DNA of 54,813 nucleotides from Halanaerobiaceae bacterium ANBcell28 (GTDB taxonomy: Bacteria; Bacillota; Halanaerobiia; Halanaerobiales; DTU029), in contig JBBJJH010000021.1 in the NCBI GenBank assembly GCA_037623315.1, positions 1 to 54,813 on the forward strand. Direction: 5' to 3'. Positions 35,828-45,032 of the stretch are shown piece after piece. The number at the start of each line of letters is the position of its first letter. The first letter of the stretch is position 1. The notes beneath the pieces were generated by a model. It worked only from the letters and a program-made list of their open reading frames with translations, did not search any database and was not told where the DNA came from. The position numbers and the translations under genes are program-made.

Positions 35828-35939
35828 GAAAGGAAAATTAACTCAATATATAGAATAACTTAATAATGTACTTAAAAAAATTAATTAAAAGTTTATTTGC
35901 TTTTTTAGATGAAGGAAATTAAAAGGAGGATCTTATATT

Positions 35940-36722
35940 ATGGAGTTGTTATTAGATAGCGTCAAGAAAAATAAAGAAAGATTAAAAGAGATTTTACCCT
36001 TTATATCACAGGCGAGACGGATAGGTTTAATATTGTTTTTTTTCGCTTTATGGTCAATTTTATTTACAGTTATGGAAGTAATTGATGGAGTATATATTGC
36101 TTTGAGTGTTTTGCCTATTATTATATCATTGCTTGCTTTTTATTTAGGATTGCTTAATTATCTTAGGCCAGTACCATTGACTTTCTTATCTGCTGGTATT
36201 TTCTTTATTATTTTAGGAATATATGATATGATGTTTTTTCTGTCAGAATTTGTCTTATTATATGTTGTGATTCCAGAATTTATTGTTGGTGGTATATGTA
36301 TAAAAGAGTACTTTGAATATAAAGATTTAGATATAAGTGATGATGATAGACTAGTTTTTTCTAATTTAAAAGAAAGATTAAAAAGCATAGAGGTTGAAAC
36401 TAGTAATTTAATTAAAATGAAGATATATTCTTTTAGAGGCACTAGAAAATGGGAATGTATGATTATTGATAATGATATGATTATAAAGGGTAAAAAAAGC
36501 AAAGAAATGTATATAACAGATAAAGATAACTTTACTATAATTAAATCTAGCAAGCGGACGATAAGTAGTGCTATAAAAGGCAAGATTTCTATGAATGATA
36601 AAAAATATAAATTCATTATTTCAAAAAAGTATTATAAAGATTTAATGAAATGGCTTGAAGATGGTCATCTGACTTCTGCTATTGATATGGATAAGAATGA
36701 GAATGTTGTTAAGGAATGCTGA
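35940..36722 (+). CDS. membrane protein with C-terminal soluble domain, unknown
   Basis: A 260-residue protein. Four hydrophobic helices (about 29-45, 52-73, 77-97, 101-122; e.g. IGLILFFFALWSILFTVMEV) are followed by a ~130-residue basic cytoplasmic domain (RKWECMIIDNDMIIKGKKSK, YKFIISKKYYKDLMKWLEDG) that looks like a small PH-like or beta-rich module. Not recognised. ATG follows AAAGGAGGATCTTATATT. It is monocistronic in appearance, sitting after the PstS remnant. Confidence 0.65.
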   Translation: MELLLDSVKKNKERLKEILPFISQARRIGLILFFFALWSILFTVMEVIDGVYIALSVLPIIISLLAFYLGLLNYLRPVPLTFLSAGIFFIILGIYDMMFFLSEFVLLYVVIPEFIVGGICIKEYFEYKDLDISDDDRLVFSNLKERLKSIEVETSNLIKMKIYSFRGTRKWECMIIDNDMIIKGKKSKEMYITDKDNFTIIKSSKRTISSAIKGKISMNDKKYKFIISKKYYKDLMKWLEDGHLTSAIDMDKNENVVKEC

Positions 36723-36809
36723 TGGAATTGACTAATCTTTTCTAAGTGAATTGATAATATTCATAGCAAGATTTAAAATATTTCTTAATTAGAGAGGAGT
36801 TGTAGTAAA

Positions 36810-37385
36810 ATGCCTTCATCAATGATACATTTGTTAACAGCAAAAAAGTATGCATCAGATGCTTCCATAGAATTTTATATTGGAAACCTAGCACCTGATG
36901 CTATAAATGAATGGAAAGAAAAAGAGATAATGCATTTTAGAGATAAAGAGGAAAGGCTTAAAGAATTGCAAGAATTTGCAGGAAGAATTGATTTAAAAGA
37001 TGATTTATCCAAAGGAATATTACTTCATCTTTATCTAGACTATCATTGGGATTCTGGTCCGTTAGAAAATTACAAAAAGAATTATGAGGGTGATAATTGG
37101 CTGACAAGTTACAGACATGAGACTGCTTTGGCTGGAGCCTGGTTATTTCATCATAGTGAATGGAGTACTAGCCTTTGGGATGAAATGGCTGAATATCCAA
37201 TCAAATCTTATAATGATATTTCTGGAATAAGAAAAGAGGATCTTTCTGATTTAATAAACAGAAATAGAAAATGGCATATTGAAAACAATATAGGACCCTC
37301 TTTTACTTTTACACCTGTTTTTGTTGAGAATTTTACCGATAAACTTGTAGTTGAATTTAGCAGATTTTTAGAAGGTTTGGTCTAG
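36810..37385 (+). CDS. zinc-dependent phospholipase C-like protein
   Basis: A 191-residue helical protein with the opening MPSSMIHLLTAKKYASDASI, FYIGNLAPDAINEWKEKEIM and HFRDKEER. The pattern of His and Asp ligands (MIHLL, LAPDA, HF, LLHLYLDYHWD) corresponds to the PF00882-type zinc phospholipase C/hydrolase fold. Cytoplasmic; biological substrate unknown. ATG follows GAGAGGAGTTGTAGTAAA. It precedes the arg genes but has its own spacing, and a consensus argG promoter lies in between, so it is not part of that operon. Confidence 0.75.
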   Translation: MPSSMIHLLTAKKYASDASIEFYIGNLAPDAINEWKEKEIMHFRDKEERLKELQEFAGRIDLKDDLSKGILLHLYLDYHWDSGPLENYKKNYEGDNWLTSYRHETALAGAWLFHHSEWSTSLWDEMAEYPIKSYNDISGIRKEDLSDLINRNRKWHIENNIGPSFTFTPVFVENFTDKLVVEFSRFLEGLV

Positions 37386-37406
37386 TAAGATTTTTTTAAA
37401 AAAACC

Positions 37407-37435
37407 TTGCATAATTACTCATTGAGATGTATAAT
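37407..37435 (+). promoter_or_regulatory. argG promoter
   Basis: TTGCAT (37407-37412) and TATAAT (37430-37435) have a 17-base spacer, 38 bases before argG. The AT-rich stretch around and after the -10 could hold an ArgR box, but no clear one can be read. Confidence 0.7.
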
Positions 37436-37472
37436 TATAAATATCATATAAGTATATAAGGAGGCAGTAATT

Positions 37473-38699
37473 ATGGACAAAAAAAATATTAATAAGATTG
37501 TATTAGCTTATTCGGGTGGACTTGATACTTCAATAGCTATAAAATGGTTAAAAGAAAAATATGATGCAGAGGTAATTGCATATTCTGCTAATGTTGGCCA
37601 GGTTGGTGTGGAGAGTTGGGATGTAATAGAAGAGAAAGGTTATCAAACTGGTGCCAGCAAAGTATATATTGATGATTTACAGGAAGAATTTATTACTGAA
37701 TATGCTTGGAAGGCTTTGAAAGCAGGTGCTATTTATGAAGGAAAGTACCCACTGGCAACTGCCCTTTCTCGCCCTTTGATTACTAAGAAGATGGTAGAGA
37801 TTGCTCATGAGAATGGTGCAGACGCTGTAGCACATGGTTGTACTGGTAAAGGTAATGATCAGGTGCGTTTTGATGTTTCTTTTAGAGCCTTAGACCCTGA
37901 GTTGGAAATTATAGCACCATTAAGGTTCTGGGAGTTTAAAACCAGAAATGAAGAGATAGACTATGCTTTAGCTAATGATATTCCTATTAAGGCAACTAAA
38001 GATAATCCATATAGTCTTGATAGTAATCTCTGGGGTATTGCTATTGAGTGTGGCGTATTGGAAAATCCCTGGAATCAGCCACCAGAAGATGCTTATCTAT
38101 GGACTACTTCTCCTGAAGAAGCTCCAGATAAAGCGGAGTATATTAGTATAACATTTGAAAAAGGTGTTCCAGTAAAAATAAATGATAAAGATTATAAGCC
38201 AGTTGATTTAGTAAGAGAATTGAATCAAATTGGTTCAAAACATGGTGTTGGTAGAATTGATATGGTAGAAAATCGTTTGGTAGGTATTAAGTCAAGAGAA
38301 ATTTATGAAGCACCAGCTGCTGTGATTCTGGGAAGTAGTCATCAACATTTAGAAGATCTTACTTTAGATAGAGATACTCTTCATTATAAGTACTTAATTA
38401 GCGAAAAATATTCAACTCTTTTATATAATGGATTATGGTATTCGCCATTAAGAGAAGCATTTGATGCATTTGTTGATAAGACACAGGAACAAGTATCAGG
38501 AGAAGTAAGGTTGAAATTATACAAAGGAAATGCTAGAATTGTAGGAAGAAAATCATTGAATTCTTTGTATAAATATAATCTGGCTACTTATGATGAAGCT
38601 GATGCTTTTGATCACAAATCTGCTGAAGGTTTTATTAAACTTTGGGGATTACCTACTCAAGTAGCTAATCAGGTTGCCAGGGAAAATCAAGAGGGATAA
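37473..38699 (+). CDS. argG: argininosuccinate synthase
   Basis: Joins citrulline and aspartate using ATP in arginine biosynthesis. 408 aa, family-normal. P-loop-like VLAYSGGLDTSIAIKWLKEK at residues 9-28, the AHGCTGKGNDQVRF signature (about 116-129), and the C-terminal LYKGNARIVGRKS, LYKYNLATYDEADAF segments. Strong AAGGAGG ribosome site. First gene of an argG, GNAT, argH series, with a consensus promoter upstream. No argF, argI or carAB here, so upstream steps are encoded elsewhere. Confidence 0.97.
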   Translation: MDKKNINKIVLAYSGGLDTSIAIKWLKEKYDAEVIAYSANVGQVGVESWDVIEEKGYQTGASKVYIDDLQEEFITEYAWKALKAGAIYEGKYPLATALSRPLITKKMVEIAHENGADAVAHGCTGKGNDQVRFDVSFRALDPELEIIAPLRFWEFKTRNEEIDYALANDIPIKATKDNPYSLDSNLWGIAIECGVLENPWNQPPEDAYLWTTSPEEAPDKAEYISITFEKGVPVKINDKDYKPVDLVRELNQIGSKHGVGRIDMVENRLVGIKSREIYEAPAAVILGSSHQHLEDLTLDRDTLHYKYLISEKYSTLLYNGLWYSPLREAFDAFVDKTQEQVSGEVRLKLYKGNARIVGRKSLNSLYKYNLATYDEADAFDHKSAEGFIKLWGLPTQVANQVARENQEG

Positions 38700-38701
38700 A
38701 T

Positions 38702-39181
38702 ATGTTAACTATGAATAAAAATACATTTAATATACGAAAAGCTATAGAAGGTGACGTTGACAAGATTTACGATCTTGTTCAACGTGCCTTTTCCAATTAT
38801 GATGCAAACGCTTCTAATCCTGCCTTAAAAGAGAGTTTACAGGATATAGAATATGATATAAGGAATAATATTGTTATTATACTTGAAATTGATGAAGAGC
38901 TTGTGGGTTCTCTTAGGTTGGAATTAGAAGAAGAAAGAGTACATCTTAAGCGATTTGCTATTGACCCTGATTATCAAAAAAAGGGTATTGGTACTAAATT
39001 ATATAAAAGGGCAGAAGAAGAAATTATAAAGAGAAATATAAATAATATTTACCTTTATGCGACTCTTGAAAATGAAAAAATAGTAAAGTTTTATAAGAAA
39101 CTTGCTTTTAATTGTATTGATAAAGATAATAGTAATGGATATTTACGTGGTTTATGGGTAAAAAAAATAAATAAAAAATAA
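38702..39181 (+). CDS. GNAT acetyltransferase in the arg cluster
   Basis: A 159-residue GNAT protein: NIRKAIEGDVDKIYDLVQRA at the start and the acetyl-CoA loop FAIDPDYQKKGIGTKLYKRA (Q/R-x-x-G-x-G/A form, about 89-108), ending LYATLENEKIVKFYKKLAF. ATG 38702 comes two bases after the argG stop and uses a GAGGG inside the end of argG, so translation is coupled. Its place between argG and argH suggests an arginine-related job such as an N-acetylglutamate synthase-like or an ornithine/arginine acetyltransferase role. That is inference; many GNATs are opportunistic. Confidence 0.85.
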   Translation: MLTMNKNTFNIRKAIEGDVDKIYDLVQRAFSNYDANASNPALKESLQDIEYDIRNNIVIILEIDEELVGSLRLELEEERVHLKRFAIDPDYQKKGIGTKLYKRAEEEIIKRNINNIYLYATLENEKIVKFYKKLAFNCIDKDNSNGYLRGLWVKKINKK

Positions 39182-39265
39182 CGGTTTAAAGAATACCAAC
39201 TTGAATAGAAGTTTAAATAATTTAAGATAAGATAAATTTTAAAAAACTATATGGGGTTGATTTAA

Positions 39266-40666
39266 GTGAAATTATGGGGTGGAAGGTTTTCGAAAGAAAC
39301 TGAGCAATTAGTACATCAATTTAATGCATCGATTAATTTTGATAAACGTTTATATCATTATGATATAATGGGAAGTAAAGTACATGCAGAAATGCTTGCT
39401 AAACAGGATATTATTAGTCAAGAAGAAGGTCAAAAAATAATTAAAGGATTAAGTGATATTGAAGAAGATATTGATAAGGGAGTCCTGGAATTTGATCAGA
39501 GTTCTGAAGATATACATTCTTTTATTGAGAAGAATTTAATAGAAAGAATAGAATCAGTTGGTGGAAAGTTACATACTGGACGTAGTAGAAATGATCAGAT
39601 AGCCCTTGATATTAGACTATATCTTAGAGAAGAGATTAATGGACTTAAGGATCAATTAAAAAAATTCATGGGGATACTTCTTGACTTGGGAGAGAAATAT
39701 ACTGATATTTATATGCCAGGTTATACTCATTTGCAAAGGGCTCAGGTTATTACTTTTTCACATCATTTAATGGCATATTATTTTATGCTAAAAAGAGATT
39801 TAGAAAGACTTATTGATAATTATAAACGAGTTAATGTTTTACCACTTGGTTCAGGAGCGCTGGCTGCTACTACTTATCCCCTTGACAGGGAATTTGTAGC
39901 TGAAAAACTTGGCTTTGATTCCATAAGTCAAAATTCACTTGATGCTGTTAGTGATAGGGATTTTGTGCTTGAGTTTTTGAGTATAGCTTCTACAATTATT
40001 ATGCATTTAAGTAGATTAAGTGAGGAAATTATTATATGGTCAAGTAGTGAATTTTCTTTTATAGAATTAGATGATGCTTATTCTACTGGTAGTAGTATAA
40101 TGCCACAGAAAAAGAATCCTGATATTGCTGAACTAGTAAGAGGAAAAACCGGTCGAGTATATGGACATCTTATTCAACTTTTGACAACTCTAAAAGGTTT
40201 GCCATTAGCTTATAATAAAGACATGCAAGAAGATAAAGAAGGATTGTTTGACACAGTAGATAATCTGAAAATTATTTTGACTATTTTCCCTAATATGCTA
40301 AAAACCATGGAGATTAATAAAGAGGAGATGCTAAAGGCCTGTACTAGTGGTTTTCTAAATGCAACAGATTTAGCAGATTATTTAGTAAAAAAAGGTTTAC
40401 CTTTTCGTGAAGCACATGAGGTCGTTGGTAAGGCTGTAATCCATTGTCTTGAAGAAAAAAAAGAGTTAGAAGAAATTGAACTAGAAGAATGGCAAAGACT
40501 TTTTCCGGAAAAAGAAGAGCTTTTTGCTGATGATTTGGAGAAATATCTAAATCTTAAGTATACAGTTGAAAATAGGTCGATAATTGGAGGACCTGCCCCT
40601 ATTGAAACAAAAAGAGTTATTTCTCAAGAAAAAGATTATCTAAATGCATTTGATAAGCTTCAATAG
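39266..40666 (+). CDS. argH: argininosuccinate lyase
   Basis: Splits argininosuccinate to arginine and fumarate, the last step of arginine synthesis. 466 aa, normal length. KLWGGRFSKETEQLVHQFNA opening; SEDIHSFIEKNLIE and LHTGRSRNDQIALD catalytic segments; the fumarase/lyase signature STGSSIMPQKKNPDIAELVR (about 273-292). Start is GTG at 39266 behind GGGGTTGATTTAA; no ATG suits the conserved N-terminus. A terminator hairpin overlaps its stop codon. Confidence 0.97.
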   Translation: MKLWGGRFSKETEQLVHQFNASINFDKRLYHYDIMGSKVHAEMLAKQDIISQEEGQKIIKGLSDIEEDIDKGVLEFDQSSEDIHSFIEKNLIERIESVGGKLHTGRSRNDQIALDIRLYLREEINGLKDQLKKFMGILLDLGEKYTDIYMPGYTHLQRAQVITFSHHLMAYYFMLKRDLERLIDNYKRVNVLPLGSGALAATTYPLDREFVAEKLGFDSISQNSLDAVSDRDFVLEFLSIASTIIMHLSRLSEEIIIWSSSEFSFIELDDAYSTGSSIMPQKKNPDIAELVRGKTGRVYGHLIQLLTTLKGLPLAYNKDMQEDKEGLFDTVDNLKIILTIFPNMLKTMEINKEEMLKACTSGFLNATDLADYLVKKGLPFREAHEVVGKAVIHCLEEKKELEEIELEEWQRLFPEKEELFADDLEKYLNLKYTVENRSIIGGPAPIETKRVISQEKDYLNAFDKLQ

Positions 40667-40679
40667 CTTGTCTTTTTTT
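40652..40679 (+). terminator. terminator overlapping the argH stop codon
   Basis: GATAAGCT (40652-40659) pairs with AGCTTGTC (40665-40672) around a 5-base loop, then seven T. The argH TAG (40664-40666) lies at the start of the 3' arm, so the stem is partly coding. Confidence 0.8.
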
Positions 40680-40787
40680 CAATATAATGATAAAATATCT
40701 ATGTATGTATAAATATTATTAAAAATGATTACTTAATAAATTTTTTTAAATATATGGATTATAATAATATAAGAAAGGAAGATATCT

Positions 40788-42068
40788 ATGATTAAAATTG
40801 GCTTACTCGGTCTTGGTACTGTTGGTAGTGGTGTTTATCAAATTATAAATAAACATACGGAGAGCCTAAAGAGGAAAGTAGGGACAGAACTTCAAATTGA
40901 TAAGATTCTTGTTAATACAATCGATAAGAAGAGAGATATTGATTTACCTGCTGGTATTTTAACTAATAATCCAGATGATATTCTCGAAAATCCTGATATT
41001 GATTTAGTTGTTGAGTTAATAGGAGGAGAAGATCCAGCTTATCAATATATTATGAAGGCTATTGACAAAAATAAGTCAATTGTTACAGCGAACAAATTAC
41101 TTATAGCTAAATATGATCAAGAAATTTTAGGTGAGGCCAGTAAAAAGGGCTTGAATGTTGGTTTTGAAGGAAGTGTGGCTGGTGGAGTTCCTGTTATTCG
41201 TCCTTTAAAAGAATCTTTTGCTGCTAATAAAGTAGAGAGTATTTATGGAATTTTAAATGGTACAACAAATTATATATTAAGTAAGATGACTGCTGAAGAA
41301 AGAGAGTTTTCAGATGTATTGAAGGAAGCTCAGGACTTAGGTTATGCTGAGGCTGATCCTGAGTCAGATGTTAGTGGAGCTGATGCAGCTTATAAAATAA
41401 CTATTTTGTCATCAATCGCTTATGAAACTACATTAGACTTGAATTCTATCTTTGTAGAAGGTATTGAGAATATTGAGCTGGAAGATATTAAGCTGGCTGA
41501 TGAGCTTGGTTATGTTATAAAATTGTTAGCTATAGGAAAACGCAGTAAAGATGGACTGGATATTAGAGTACATCCAGCCTTTATTTCTAAAAGTCATCCC
41601 TTGGCCTTAGTAAACGATGTTTATAACGCAATATACCTACATGGTGATGCAGTTGGAGATGTTATGTCTTATGGTCAAGGTGCAGGTCAAATGCCTACCG
41701 CTAGTGCTGTTGTAGCAGATATCATACAAGTAGCTAGAGGTATTTATCTTGAAAGTCCTGATATTGCTAAAAATAATATAGTTATGAATCATGATATACT
41801 TGATATAAAGGAAATTGAGAATTCTTTTTATATAAGGTTACAAGTTGAAGACAAACCTGGTGTTTTAGCGAAGATAACCAAAATACTAGGAGAAAATAAG
41901 GTGAGCTTGGCTTCCATAATTCAAAAACACCGTTTGGCTCCTGTAGTACCAATTGTTTTAATTACCCATCAGGTAAAAGAAGACTATATTCAAAAATCTC
42001 TAAAAGCAATAAAAGAACTTGATGAGGTTATTGAAGTTAATAATCTTATCAGGGTAGAAGAATTATAA
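40788..42068 (+). CDS. hom: homoserine dehydrogenase
   Basis: Reduces aspartate semialdehyde to homoserine with NAD(P)H, the branch to threonine and methionine. 426 aa. N-terminal Rossmann fold IGLLGLGTVGSGVYQII, catalytic core with NVGFEGSVAGGVPVIRPLKE, ILNGTTNYILSKM and the AEADPESDVSGADAAYK signature (about 196-212). The C-terminal ACT domain (about 350-426, IRLQVEDKPGVLAKITKILG) suggests feedback control. ATG follows AGAAAGGAAGATATCT. Aspartokinase follows after 31 bases in the same operon. Confidence 0.96.
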   Translation: MIKIGLLGLGTVGSGVYQIINKHTESLKRKVGTELQIDKILVNTIDKKRDIDLPAGILTNNPDDILENPDIDLVVELIGGEDPAYQYIMKAIDKNKSIVTANKLLIAKYDQEILGEASKKGLNVGFEGSVAGGVPVIRPLKESFAANKVESIYGILNGTTNYILSKMTAEEREFSDVLKEAQDLGYAEADPESDVSGADAAYKITILSSIAYETTLDLNSIFVEGIENIELEDIKLADELGYVIKLLAIGKRSKDGLDIRVHPAFISKSHPLALVNDVYNAIYLHGDAVGDVMSYGQGAGQMPTASAVVADIIQVARGIYLESPDIAKNNIVMNHDILDIKEIENSFYIRLQVEDKPGVLAKITKILGENKVSLASIIQKHRLAPVVPIVLITHQVKEDYIQKSLKAIKELDEVIEVNNLIRVEEL

Positions 42069-42099
42069 TATAAGCTAAAGAAAAAGTGAGGATGGTAAG

Positions 42100-43314
42100 A
42101 TGTCATTAATTGTACAAAAATACGGAGGAAGCTCTGTAGCTAATATAGATAAAATAAAAAATGTAGCGGAAAGAGTTATTGAAGAATATAATAAAAATAA
42201 CAGTGTAGTTGTTGTAGTCTCTGCTATGGGAGATACTACAGATGAATTATATGGATTAATGAATCAAATTACAAAAAATCCTAATCCTAGAGAATGTGAT
42301 ATGTTATTAACCACTGGGGAACAAGTTACAATTTCTCTTTTGAGTATGGCTATTCAGGCTAAAGGATACAAAGCAATTTCATTAACAGGTTCTCAAGTTC
42401 GAATTGAGACAAATGATCAACATAATAAAGCTGAAATTAGAAAAATTAATAACAGTAGAATTTCTGATGAACTTGATAAAGGAAAAATTGTTGTTGTAGC
42501 TGGTTTTCAAGGTATTAATTCTTTAGATGATTTTACAACTCTTGGACGTGGTGGATCCGATACAACTGCTGTAGCATTAGCAGCATCTTTGGAAGCTGAC
42601 TGCTGTGAGATATATTCTGATGTTGACGGGATATACACTGCTGATCCACGTATTGTTCCTGAAGCAAAAAAACTTAGTTATATTTCTTATGAAGAGATGT
42701 TGGAGTTAGCAAGCCTAGGAGCTAATGTTTTACATCCTCGTTCAGTAGAATTAGCAAAAGCATATAATATGAAATTATATATAGCATCAAGTTTTAATTA
42801 TAAACCTGGTACAATAGTAGGGAGGATGGAAGATATGGAAAACAAGAAAAGTGTGACAGGTGTAACTAGTGATAAAGAAGAAGTGAAAATAACAGTGGAA
42901 AAAATTCCTGATAGACCTGGTGTAGCTGGACAGTTGTTTACTAAATTAGCAGAGAAATGTATAAATGTTGATATGATTATACAAAATCTACAGCACAATC
43001 AAAAAAATGATATCACATTTACTATTAATGAAGCTGATCTTGCAAGTGGAAAAGATTTTATAGAAAAAACTGCAAAATCATTAGGTGCTGAGAATATTAT
43101 AGTTGATGAAGAAGTGGCTAAAGTATCAATTGTTGGCGCAGGAATGATAACAACTCCAGGTATTGCTGCTAAGATGTTTAGAATTTTGGGTGATGAAGAA
43201 ATCAATATTCATTCAATAACAACTTCAGATATTAAAGTTTCCTGTTTAATTTCTAAAGATCAAGCTGAGCGTGCTGTTAAATTATTGCATACTGCATTTG
43301 ACTTAAATGAATAA
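42100..43314 (+). CDS. lysC: aspartokinase
   Basis: Phosphorylates aspartate, the entry to lysine, threonine and methionine synthesis. 404 aa. Kinase domain with IVQKYGGSSVANIDKIKNVA at the N-terminus, VVVSAMGDTTDEL, TTLGRGGSDTTAVALAA (about 147-163) and YSDVDGIYTADPRIV. Two C-terminal ACT units (ITVEKIPDRPGVAGQLFTKL and VSIVGAGMITTPGIAAKMFR) indicate allosteric feedback. Single-polypeptide alpha-type length. Co-transcribed with hom. No lysine riboswitch can be recognised upstream. Confidence 0.95.
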   Translation: MSLIVQKYGGSSVANIDKIKNVAERVIEEYNKNNSVVVVVSAMGDTTDELYGLMNQITKNPNPRECDMLLTTGEQVTISLLSMAIQAKGYKAISLTGSQVRIETNDQHNKAEIRKINNSRISDELDKGKIVVVAGFQGINSLDDFTTLGRGGSDTTAVALAASLEADCCEIYSDVDGIYTADPRIVPEAKKLSYISYEEMLELASLGANVLHPRSVELAKAYNMKLYIASSFNYKPGTIVGRMEDMENKKSVTGVTSDKEEVKITVEKIPDRPGVAGQLFTKLAEKCINVDMIIQNLQHNQKNDITFTINEADLASGKDFIEKTAKSLGAENIIVDEEVAKVSIVGAGMITTPGIAAKMFRILGDEEINIHSITTSDIKVSCLISKDQAERAVKLLHTAFDLNE

Positions 43315-43410
43315 ACTTTATTTGCCTAAATAGATATATAAATATATGCAATAGATAATAAAAATATTTAAATAGATATAAAAAATAAAATTGTATAAAA
43401 TTAGAGTAAG

Positions 43411-43439
43411 TTGCTTAATTTGAATTATAGTGTTAAAAT
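43411..43439 (+). promoter_or_regulatory. promoter of the aminotransferase gene
   Basis: TTGCTT (43411-43416) and TAAAAT (43434-43439) with a 17-base spacer. Transcription would start near 43446, just inside or before a long-range inverted repeat. Confidence 0.6.
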
Positions 43440-43442
43440 AGA

Positions 43443-43493
43443 AACAAAGCATGGATTAAGTGGTAAATAAAGGAATTAAACTCGCGCTTTGTT
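43443..43493 (+). promoter_or_regulatory. leader inverted repeat before the aminotransferase gene
   Basis: AACAAAGC (43443-43450) pairs perfectly with GCTTTGTT (43486-43493) over a 35-base loop; TTTC follows. It lies between the promoter and the ribosome site AAGAGGTG, so it could be an attenuator-like leader or an operator pair. The loop contains a minimal ATG GAT TAA frame. Confidence 0.35.
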
Positions 43494-43516
43494 TTCGGAT
43501 TTAAGAGGTGAAAATA

Positions 43517-44716
43517 ATGGAGTTTTCGGTTAAACATCAAGCTATTAGTGAATCAATGACATTAGCTATTAGCGCTCGTGCTAAATCTATGAAAGCTGTG
43601 GGCTTAGATGTTATTAGTTTTGGTGCTGGTGAACCTGATTTTAATACACCAGAAAATATTATAGAGGCTGCTAAAGAAGCACTTGATAATGGAATAACTA
43701 ACTATACAGCTGCTTCTGGTATGGCAGAATTAAAAAAAAGTATCGTCGATAAATTAAAAAACGATAACAATCTAGATTATGAATTAGATCAAATAATTGT
43801 ATCTAATGGTGCAAAACATTCTTTATATAATACTTTTCAAGCATTATTAAACCCAGGAGATGAGGTTATAATACCATCACCTTATTGGGTTAGCTATCCT
43901 GAATTGGTAAAAATGGCTGGGGCTGTTCCTGTATTTGTAAAGTGTAGTGAGGAAAATGATTTTCTTATAAGTATAGAGGACTTAAAAGCTGCACAGTCTA
44001 AAAAGACAAAGGCTATTATATTAAACAGTCCTTCTAATCCTACAGGAACTACTTATGGTATTAAACAATTAAAGGAAATAGCTGATTTTGCTGTTAGTAA
44101 TAATCTTTTTGTAATATCAGATGAAATATATGAGAAAATAATATATGATGATAATGAACATATAAGTATTGCATCTCTTGGTGATGATATAAAGGAATTA
44201 ACTGTTGTAATTAATGGCGTTTCTAAAGCCTTTGCTATGACTGGTTGGAGGATTGGTTATGCAGCAGGTCCAAAAAAATTAGTATCTATTATGTCTTCAA
44301 TTCAAAGCCATGCAACATCAAATCCTAATTCTATTGCTCAATATGCTACTATAAGTGCTTTGAATACAGAATGTACCGCAAAAAGTGTTAAGAAAATGCA
44401 TAAAGAATTTGATAAAAGACGTATATATATGTATGAAAAAATAAATAGTATTACAGGTATTTCATGTATAAAGCCTAAAGGTGCTTTTTATATAATGGTT
44501 AATATTAATAAACTTTTTAAGAAAAAATATGAAGGAAAAAAAATATCCGGTTCTTTAGAATTTGCTAAACTTTTATTAGCAGATAAATATCTTGCTGTTA
44601 TACCCGGTATTGCATTTGATGCTGATAATTATATACGCTTATCATACGCTAATTCTATGGAAAATATCAAAGAAGGATTAGATAGATTAGAGAATTTTAT
44701 TAAGAAATTAGATTAA
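43517..44716 (+). CDS. aspartate aminotransferase-type PLP enzyme
   Basis: Fold-type I aminotransferase of the Ib (thermophile AspAT) group, 399 aa. ISFGAGEPDFNTPENIIEAA, NYTAASGMAELKKSI, the NSPSNPTGTTYG loop with the conserved Asn, Asp in VISDEIYEKIIYD, PLP-binding Lys237 in NGVSKAFAMTGWRIGYAAG and the substrate Arg in IRLSYANS. It most likely makes aspartate from oxaloacetate, which feeds the hom/lysC/dapA pathway around it. ATG 43517 is chosen because the upstream GTG 43508 lies inside the ribosome site. Confidence 0.92.
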   Translation: MEFSVKHQAISESMTLAISARAKSMKAVGLDVISFGAGEPDFNTPENIIEAAKEALDNGITNYTAASGMAELKKSIVDKLKNDNNLDYELDQIIVSNGAKHSLYNTFQALLNPGDEVIIPSPYWVSYPELVKMAGAVPVFVKCSEENDFLISIEDLKAAQSKKTKAIILNSPSNPTGTTYGIKQLKEIADFAVSNNLFVISDEIYEKIIYDDNEHISIASLGDDIKELTVVINGVSKAFAMTGWRIGYAAGPKKLVSIMSSIQSHATSNPNSIAQYATISALNTECTAKSVKKMHKEFDKRRIYMYEKINSITGISCIKPKGAFYIMVNINKLFKKKYEGKKISGSLEFAKLLLADKYLAVIPGIAFDADNYIRLSYANSMENIKEGLDRLENFIKKLD

Positions 44717-44756
44717 ATTTCTTTAATACTTCATATATTAAAGGAGATGTTCTTGT

Positions 44757-45014
44757 ATGGATCCTTTAAAAATACTTATTATTATTGTTCTTATATTTGC
44801 AGTTTTTAGACTAATAATAGCTCCTATTTTAGGGATAGCAGTTGGTATCACTTTTGGAATACTTGGACCCCTAGTAGGACTCCTATCTTCAATACTAGCT
44901 TTAGTATTATCAATTCTTGGTACTGTTTTTTTTGCTATTGTATTTTCTCCATTAGTATTAATAATTGCTGTAATTATTTTTATGGCTATTATACAAAGAA
45001 ATCGGAAAATGTAA
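44757..45014 (+). CDS. very hydrophobic small membrane protein
   Basis: 85 residues, nearly all hydrophobic, with about three helices (IIIVLIFAVFRLIIAPILGI, then VGLLSSILALVLSILG and FSPLVLIIAVIIFMAII) and a short basic end (QRNRKM). AAGGAGATG ribosome site. Unknown function. It sits 40 bases after the aminotransferase gene and 18 before the cupin, so probably in the same transcript. Confidence 0.65.
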   Translation: MDPLKILIIIVLIFAVFRLIIAPILGIAVGITFGILGPLVGLLSSILALVLSILGTVFFAIVFSPLVLIIAVIIFMAIIQRNRKM

Positions 45015-45032
45015 ATAGGAGGCTTTTTTATA

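Noticed and set aside
37413-37465. ArgR box in the argG promoter
   Set aside because: The stretch is too AT-rich to separate a degenerate ARG box from background by eye.
42069-42099. Lysine riboswitch or T-box controlling lysC/hom
   Set aside because: The gaps before hom (121 bases) and lysC (31 bases) are too short and lack the conserved elements.
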